DNA of 64,000 nucleotides from Scheffersomyces stipitis CBS 6054 (Eukaryota > Ascomycota > Pichiomycetes > Serinales > Debaryomycetaceae): the NCBI RefSeq assembly GCF_000209165.1, contig NC_009044.1, positions 1,488,001 to 1,552,000 on the forward strand, read 5' to 3'. The notes below the pieces were generated by a model. It saw only the letters and a list, made by a program, of their open reading frames with translations. It did no database searches and was not told the origin of the DNA. Both the position numbers and the translations under genes were made by a program. Of this stretch, positions 57,935-64,000 are shown in pieces. Numbering within the stretch: the first letter of the stretch is position 1; every line of letters starts with the position of its first letter.

Positions 57935-60900
57935 GATTAGTTGCAATTTGATTAGTTGCGGCGTATGTGGTCCGAAAAATAAAATATTTAGCAGCCGATC
58001 GCAACACAGTTTATCGCAAAAAAAGAAACGACGTCTAGATCAAGGTGCGGTAACAGGAATTTGCAAGGAAAGCAGAGACAGCAACGTAGATTGAGAATGG
58101 AAATGGGCTTAATTAAATAGGTTCGACTGTATGATAGTGTCGCCACCGATGGTAACACGGTTAAGATTGTCCGTTTAGTAGGAAATCTGCTTTCGCGGTA
58201 ATAATATAAGGTCCGAAGGAATAAAGCTTAGTGACCCTTTGCAGATATTATTTAGGCTGAAGCTAGAACAGAAAACAAATATTCTGGAACAATCTTAGAC
58301 GTCTAAACTGTGGGAAATGAAAGTACCTCGGCAAGAAGCGGGAGAGAGTCACTATCTGAGATAGCTGTAAGTAATTATTAGTTAGGAGTTTGGTGCCGAA
58401 TACGATTATGCTCTTGTGCTCACAATTTGTACTCTATTGTAGACTCTAGTTACCACCTTGGGATTGGGAGTATATCTATATTTGTGATGTTTTGGATATC
58501 TAGGAAGATATTGCAGAGGTAAGTAAAATAACTCTTATTAACGTTTTCAATTGGATGCTATTCTTTTCAGTGGCTCTTTTGGTGAAGTGCAGCTCCAATG
58601 GTGGTTGACACAAACGGTTCAGTTGTTTGACAGTTCCTTTCTTTTCTCTTAAGCAACGGCGATAGTCAAGTTTAATATGGAATGTTGTTTAGTACACAAA
58701 AATTAAACTTTTTAAAACTGTTCCCTGTTGCCATTCGAACTCTGACCAGTGTTGCTGATATTTATCAGGGGTGATAATGAAAAACAATTGGCCAATTGTC
58801 GGCTTTCTTGAATGGGTCTATTGTGGTATTTACTTTTGAAAGGAGCTGGCTACCGACAATATGTATGTTCGTAGTTGTTGCGTTGTTGGTTTTTAGTATC
58901 GTATGGGCTGCCCCAAGAGGCTTGGTAAATACTGCAAATATTTCTCTATACCAATTGAATCCTATGTGATTAAACTAAGTTCTATCTAGAAAGAACGAAG
59001 TGTTTGAAAAGGAGTTTGAATGGATTCAAGTATACTTCTTCCAATTTATTTTTGCACTTGAAGAAAAAACTGCCCTCGAACGGAAGTCCGATCCAATTTA
59101 TAGACACGAAAACGTTGATGTTAGAACAATATAAAACTAGCTTCTTGTCATGATTTTCCTACCGTAATGTATCAGCAAACGTCTATGCATCGAACAGTAC
59201 AATATAATTTTCCACAAGTAGGATGAGTCTAGACAAATAGTAGTTTGGTTCCGATTGAATGTGGAGCACCTCCAGTATCTGCAGTCTGTATAGCGAATTG
59301 AAGCAATCACGAACCCCAAACAGGAGAAGAATCTCAGCAACTATCAGATATCCTGTCATGGATCAGATAATACTGTAGAATTCCTGGCTCTTACTAAGAA
59401 TGATAGTGGGGCCAAGCTTAATTGCAAATAATTACTTGTAATTAGTCAGTATTTACTGGGGCGCTGCTACTACAATCTACATAAAGACAGAACAGTATAC
59501 GCACATATTCGAAAATAGAACTAATTCAGTCCCAGGTCATCTTTGCTCTTAGAATGGCAATGTACGGACATTCTATTCTATTCTACAACAGAGTTTATTA
59601 TTTGGAGTCAGGCAAAAAACTGTGTTGGTCACATTTGGAAGCTCCACACTAAGGCTTGAAGGAAAGGCTGGCTGACAAAATAACATTTGTCGGCTGCAAA
59701 TACGTGGTTGCTCTCTACAGTGGATTAGTCTGCCATCGGCCGAACTAAATTAGGCAGATACGATTGATAAACAGACTATTGTTTGCCAGTTTGTGGTGGA
59801 AGATTTGCATTATGCAAACTTAAATTGCTTACGGACGAGTAGAGCAAAGTGAAGCAAACCTAAAATAATGACATCTGAGGACGGCTCAAGCATGACGCAA
59901 GGGTGTTCCAGAGTTAACAAGTCCGGTGGCCATGCATAGAAACCAGTTCGAGTTTTTTAGCCCATACAAAACGGGACGGTTATACTGTAATTACTAAGAG
60001 GATTACGCGAAAGTAAAGTTTTACTAATCCCGCACTAAATCAAAATATGCAGAAGGTCAAATCCGTGATTAACAATGACATTTCCAGACCTGATTACTTC
60101 TTGTGCACTATTGCCGAAGTCTTAAACAGGAACCATTGGGCAAAGTAAAAGTCAGCTACGCCACTTGATTAGCTATCCAGTCGGACGATCGGATAAAGCA
60201 AGTTATTACCATGATTATCATTCAAATTAGAGCCCATCGCCAGTTCTAGACATCGGAAACTATTTCGAAAAAGCAATGCCCCCGGTTTTAGGCTTGAGGC
60301 TTTTTAGGGTTGAAAGATGATTCTCTCGCTTATGGTTCCTGAAGTTGTCACCAGTTCTATTCAGCCGTTCTAGGTAACACCGTCCGGACTTTGGCACATT
60401 GACTTGTGCCCGTCGTGTCGCTTCGGAATCATCATTTATGTCAAACCCCATGAGCTCCGGGTTATTTTTTTTCTCTACGTCAGTCGTTGGCTCGTAAATG
60501 TTGCCATCATAAGGATAGACAGCTTGTGTGATTCACGACTTTTATGAATAAGCGACGGAGTTTGACTTTACCAAGGCTCAGAACAAGAGAAGAGAAGGCT
60601 CAAAACACCTATAGATAGTCGGAGAAGAGATATTCTACAATCATGATAGAAAATACCGCGCCGCACCACTACTAGAAAAGTCCTTATACGGGGCATATTC
60701 CTCATTTAAATTATATTTGCAATTTTATTCAACCATACTTTAATGATAATTGGAAAAAAAAGTCTACTGGAGATCTCACAAATGAAGTCAAATTATGAAG
60801 TCATCTCAGATCATACAGAAGAATAATTTGTCATTTGTCACGTGTCGACTCACGTGCATCATTGCTCTCTCTATTTTTCTTATCTCTGGATCGCTTTTTT

Positions 60901-61136
60901 TCGGCGGCGTTTCTTATCAGTTGCATCACGTTTCTGGCCTTGTTGTTTTAATGTGTTGGTCTGAATCGGTCTTCGTCTTTTTTTGTACGGTCTCTACTTT
61001 TCTTCTTTGCTAATAGCGTGTTCATACAAATCTATATAGTATCTACTTTAGAAATAGAGAGAATTGAGTTCTTTTGGTTCTTCCTTCAATTCGTCTTCAT
61101 TTTATCTCGATCTCGCGGCCTATTTGTTTCTTACCT
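57935..61136. other. 3.2-kb gene-poor divergent region
   Basis: The longest gene-free stretch in the window, between the Zn2Cys6 regulator and an acidic orphan gene. I find no tRNA or complete transposon; frames are short and start at odd codons. A 33-codon ATG frame is at 60047-60148. Two CACGTG boxes lie at 60839-60844 and 60851-60856. It could be a large regulatory promoter, a non-coding RNA locus or a diverged mobile-element remnant. Confidence 0.4.
60839..60856. promoter_or_regulatory. Tandem E-boxes
   Basis: Two CACGTG boxes (60839-60844 and 60851-60856) spaced 12 bp, about 280 bp upstream of the acidic orphan ATG. They likely bind a bHLH dimer; which one is unknown. Confidence 0.5.
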
Positions 61137-61895
61137 ATGATCAAGGAACCATACTATAATCTGACTTCTTCTGCTTCGTCAATCAAGCCTTCCAACCCAA
61201 AATCTTACAGCTTTGTCTCGTATGATTTGCCCCCTACCCAGCCCTTTCAATTGCTAGCCGCACCCAGCATCTCGCTCACTGCCCAAACCACCCCTTCTCG
61301 CAGTCGCTCGTATTCCGTGGAACCGTACTATGTCAAGAACAAAAAGGTAGGAACTTTACCCCCAGCACTTTCGGGCATGTACAAGTACACTTTTGCAGAG
61401 GAAAGCGAAAGCGGCGAAGACGACGACTTTGCCATTGTATCTGATTCTGAAGACGAGGAGTATTTCGCTGGTGGCTCCAGTAACGGGTACCACATACACC
61501 CTCCCCCTTCTGATGTCACGTTGTCGCGCAAGGTGTCTGACAATTATACCAGTCGCTTTGAGTTGGACACAGACACAGACGAAAGCGACAAGGAGGTAGA
61601 TGCCTACAACCGATGGATGACTCCCATTGAAGCTAGCAGCTCTGCCGGTATATATAAGTGTAGATCTCGCCCTCCTCATCTTGACAGCTTGCGTGATATC
61701 AACGAGACGTTGTTGATGAAGTCAAACAACCCCAATGTGTTGACCAACGTCAGATCAAGATCACTTTCTGACAATCTTGAAGCACCTAAGTTGGACCAGA
61801 AGGTTTTTGTGTATAAAGGGTATGAAGAGACTCCCATTAAGACTGGTCTTAGGGACGACTATGATGCTGTAGGTGGCGGCCAGTATATTGTCTAG
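61137..61895 (+). CDS. Unrecognised acidic Ser-rich protein
   Basis: A 252-residue protein from the ATG at 61137 (MIKEPYYNL); the frame continues to a TTG at 61074, rejected. I do not recognise the family. It is mostly disordered: Ser/Pro-rich N-terminal third with RSRSYSVEP (a possible 14-3-3/PKA site), then acidic patches (EESESGEDDDFAIVSDSEDEEYF near 110-130), a second RSRSLSDN, and a C-terminal GGGQYIV. The pattern fits a phosphoregulated signalling or cell-cycle adaptor, but nothing identifies it. FAIVSDSEDEE could also be a SUMO-interaction motif. Coding looks real: ATG start, normal yeast codons, long frame. Confidence 0.7.
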   Translation: MIKEPYYNLTSSASSIKPSNPKSYSFVSYDLPPTQPFQLLAAPSISLTAQTTPSRSRSYSVEPYYVKNKKVGTLPPALSGMYKYTFAEESESGEDDDFAIVSDSEDEEYFAGGSSNGYHIHPPPSDVTLSRKVSDNYTSRFELDTDTDESDKEVDAYNRWMTPIEASSSAGIYKCRSRPPHLDSLRDINETLLMKSNNPNVLTNVRSRSLSDNLEAPKLDQKVFVYKGYEETPIKTGLRDDYDAVGGGQYIV

Positions 61896-62468
61896 GAAAG
61901 GACGATATAGTATATATTTATGAATGTTATGTATAAAATTGTATTGTACCAAGAATAAAATGGAAAACATAAAATGGAAAACATATATAAGAATAGGGTT
62001 GTAAATTATGGCGTGGAAGAAAACCATCTGATGAATAAAATAACTCTAATGACAAATTAATTCAACATTTGGAATCACTGTGGTATCAAGAAGAAGACGA
62101 ATGAAGCCAAGTGTGTTTTCTATTGAAGATGTGAAGAATCCAAAACAGAGAATCGCTATGGGGAAACATTTCGTAAAGTAGTATAACAAGTCTCTTCAAA
62201 ACGTTACGAATATACTTACAAGATTCAAGATTATTTGTCGGCTGCTAAAACATGCTTCAACTGTATCTTTGTATTATCACAGCCAATCAACGAGTTGCAA
62301 TTCCATTTGTCACGTTTCTGATATATTCCTAAAACTTTTTTGCACCCATTGGAAAAATACAAACTGATCTGACTCTATGGTGAAATATTATGTGCCGGAT
62401 CCCATCTCTATATATGTACAATGGATTAATTCAATATTTCTATAATACACCGTTCTTCCACAAGAGCC
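61896..62468. other. Intergenic region before the RSA1-like gene
   Basis: A 573-bp AT-rich spacer with a GCCATGG-context start at its 3' end. No gene is seen. Confidence 0.5.
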
Positions 62469-63353
62469 ATGGATTTTGCCTATGCGCCTCCGCCGCCTCC
62501 CCCTTCTTCAAGGAAGAACGGGCCCAAGAAGCCCAACAATAGCAGCAAGGGCAATTTACAACGAAATAATAAGAACAATTCCATTTCAAAACCAAATCAG
62601 AATTCCAGAAATCAGTATCAGCAAGATAGAACAGATCTACCTACGTCAATTCTTGACTTACCGACTCATCTACCAAACATTGCACCTTCGGAGGAAGCTC
62701 CTTTCAGTGGAATAACAGATATTCCAAGAGAAGAAGACGAGGGCTTCGAAGATGACGACAAATTGCTCAAAAAAGACCCTTCAGAACCAACATTTATACA
62801 AGGTACCTCGATAACACTTCAGACCGAAGAAGACATATTGAAATGGATTGAAGAAAGAAAGAAAAACTGGCCATCAAGAAAAAACATAGAGAAAAAGGAA
62901 AAATTGAATCAGCAGAAAAGCGAAACTAACAGTTCTACGTCGTCAAAGAAAAGGCCATACTCCCAAGATGCAACTGAAAGAGAAGTCAAGGATAAGAAAC
63001 AAAAGAATATCTGTCGTTTCTACCAGCAACATGGCCATTGTAAATTCGGAAGCAAATGTAAAAATGTTCATGAAAGTACGTCCTCTATCAATCCTGTCGC
63101 CAGCACTAATGTGTACGATTCTACGCATTATCGTAGAAACGTCAATGGCGTTCCGGTATTGATACCGAAATTGTATGTTAACCGTAACAGCAAGGTTGGG
63201 CAGAGTAGAACCTCTAGTGAACAGTCTTCGTTGTTTAAGCATTTGGTCAAAAAAGACAATCTTGAAAACGAGAACAAGATCATCTTGGACTTTGTTCAAT
63301 TCCTTGAAAGGGAAGGATTGATTGATCACGACGTAATGAAAGAAAAGCAATAG
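62469..63353 (+). CDS. RSA1: NUFIP1/Rsa1-like snoRNP assembly factor
   Basis: A 294-residue protein, smaller than yeast Rsa1 (381). It begins with a poly-Pro segment (YAPPPPPPSS), followed by a basic Asn/Lys-rich stretch. The conserved NUFIP/Rsa1 peptide is at about 111-140: QGTSITLQTEEDILKWIEER followed by KKNWPSRKNIEKK, the element that binds Snu13/15.5K. A CCCH zinc finger of C-X8-C-X5-C-X3-H form (CRFYQQHGHCKFGSKCKNVH, about 180-199) is present; many fungal relatives have it although baker's yeast Rsa1 lacks a good one. Rsa1 helps assemble box C/D snoRNPs with Hsp90/R2TP. Identity rests mainly on the short peptide. Confidence 0.75.
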   Translation: MDFAYAPPPPPPSSRKNGPKKPNNSSKGNLQRNNKNNSISKPNQNSRNQYQQDRTDLPTSILDLPTHLPNIAPSEEAPFSGITDIPREEDEGFEDDDKLLKKDPSEPTFIQGTSITLQTEEDILKWIEERKKNWPSRKNIEKKEKLNQQKSETNSSTSSKKRPYSQDATEREVKDKKQKNICRFYQQHGHCKFGSKCKNVHESTSSINPVASTNVYDSTHYRRNVNGVPVLIPKLYVNRNSKVGQSRTSSEQSSLFKHLVKKDNLENENKIILDFVQFLEREGLIDHDVMKEKQ

Positions 63354-63452
63354 CTAGTATATTGCAACAAGATATGTGAATATGATGTCAGAGCTACTAT
63401 TTTCTCGTAGCTATTTATATTGCCATATCTATATATATATTTATATTTATAT

Positions 63453-64000
63453 CTAGTACAAATCACCATCGTACTTTCTAGTAGCATCCAATAGTATCGA
63501 ACATTGCTTAGCAACGTCGCCCAATTTACCAATGACAATCTCGTTACCTTCACCAAAGCCATAGATTGAGTAGGATAAACCTACATCTTCACAGAATTTG
63601 ATCACTAACGGTTGTACTCTTCTGAAGTTGTGTCTAGGCATTCTTGGGAACAAGTGGTGGATGGCTTGGAATTGCAATCCTCCGTGCAAGAAGTCTAGCC
63701 ATTCTGGGCAATCGACATCCATGGTTGTTCTGATTTGTCTAGAAGGAAACGATTCGCTGACGCCCAAGTCTGAGGTCGACATAGCAAAGTGTGATAATGT
63801 GATTTGCACATGGACCAACATCGTGGCAACGTGACTGACAAGAACATAGTTGAATCTATTCCAGCCTCCATCGATCGACTTGTAAACTACAAGATAGAAA
63901 AACCAGTAGAAAAAGAAGCTCAAGCCACAGATCTCAAAATATCTGAACCAAGCAGCCTTGCCGTGTCTTGGGCCGAGCCCTCTGATCAAATGCAGCCACG
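63453..64000 (-). CDS. SLD1: Sphingolipid delta-8 desaturase, 3' part
   Basis: The C-terminal 182 residues of a cytochrome-b5-fused desaturase; the 5' end is beyond the window. The third histidine box is in LQFQAIHHLFPRMPRHN (QxxHH), the second region includes HVQITLSHFAMS, and two hydrophobic spans (CGLSFFFYWFFYLVVY) fit a membrane desaturase. Delta-8 desaturase unsaturates ceramide long-chain bases on the way to glucosylceramide in CUG-Ser-clade yeasts and filamentous fungi; baker's yeast lacks it. The stop is at 63453. Confidence 0.85.
   Translation of the reverse strand, partial: WLHLIRGLGPRHGKAAWFRYFEICGLSFFFYWFFYLVVYKSIDGGWNRFNYVLVSHVATMLVHVQITLSHFAMSTSDLGVSESFPSRQIRTTMDVDCPEWLDFLHGGLQFQAIHHLFPRMPRHNFRRVQPLVIKFCEDVGLSYSIYGFGEGNEIVIGKLGDVAKQCSILLDATRKYDGDLY

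Noticed and set aside
59085..59100. GGAAGTCCG, reminiscent of RNase P RNA CR-I
   Set aside because: No CR-V partner or Pol III leader could be found; a chance match is likely.
59930..59965. CCAGTTCGAGTTTT with a TGGCCATGC upstream, tRNA-like
   Set aside because: Too short to fold as a tRNA.
60047..60148. 33-codon ATG frame in the 3.2-kb gap
   Set aside because: Short, no domain, and no supporting context; recorded only as a possibility.

Overview
The window is nuclear DNA of a budding yeast: about 27 densely packed, apparently intron-poor protein genes with yeast-type products and short intergenic gaps. It most likely comes from the CUG-Ser clade, and a Scheffersomyces/Debaryomycetaceae-like species is my best guess. 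Three things support that: a sphingolipid delta-8 desaturase (absent from baker's yeast), a UDP-glucose:glycoprotein glucosyltransferase with intact catalytic motifs, and CTG codons that are rare and sit at positions where relatives carry Ser, Thr or Asn (GSK-3 residue 119, MTHFR residue 194). Where I call a residue Leu from CTG it is probably Ser. I saw no convincing tRNA, rRNA, CRISPR, complete transposon or virus-derived gene. Several long reading frames begin with TTG; for those I moved the start to the first sensible ATG.

Layout. 1-10 kb: a mitochondrial DUF1279/FAM210-type membrane protein, then three protein kinases on the minus strand (GSK-3 type, Cak1, and Mediator kinase Ssn3/Cdk8) separated by a coiled-coil orphan gene and two unusually long gene-free regions rich in CAGAC/GTCTG. 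10-23 kb: VPS36 (ESCRT-II), an INSIG/Nsg1-like ER protein, TFC4 (TFIIIC), POP5 (RNase P/MRP), THI6 (thiamine synthesis) and WSS1 (DNA-protein crosslink protease). 23-34 kb: a 1520-residue ER glucosyltransferase of the UGGT/Kre5 family ending in HDEL, methylenetetrahydrofolate reductase (MET13) and a repetitive GPI-anchored wall protein. 35-46 kb: OXR1, DCG1, DDC1 (9-1-1 clamp), TDP1 and a YIL108W-type metalloprotease with a jacalin-like tail. 45-64 kb: a KXD1/APL5 divergent pair (BLOC-1 and AP-3 trafficking), SLC1, a DJ-1/Hsp31 glyoxalase, MPC1, a large Zn2Cys6 regulator, a 3.2-kb gene-poor gap, an acidic Ser-rich orphan, an RSA1/NUFIP-like snoRNP assembly factor and the 3' part of a sphingolipid desaturase cut by the window edge.

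Functional groupings visible here are modest and typical of yeast: DDC1 and TDP1 (with WSS1 elsewhere in the window) act in DNA-damage handling; KXD1, APL5 and VPS36 in endolysosomal sorting; the wall protein and UGGT in secretion and cell wall. No evidently new multi-gene system is present. The most unexplained signals are non-coding: the CAGAC-rich 2.4-6.7 kb region, a possible terminal intron with textbook splice signals in the orphan gene, a four-copy TTAACTATGG element in front of SLC1, and two inverted repeats with identical 9-12-9 geometry.
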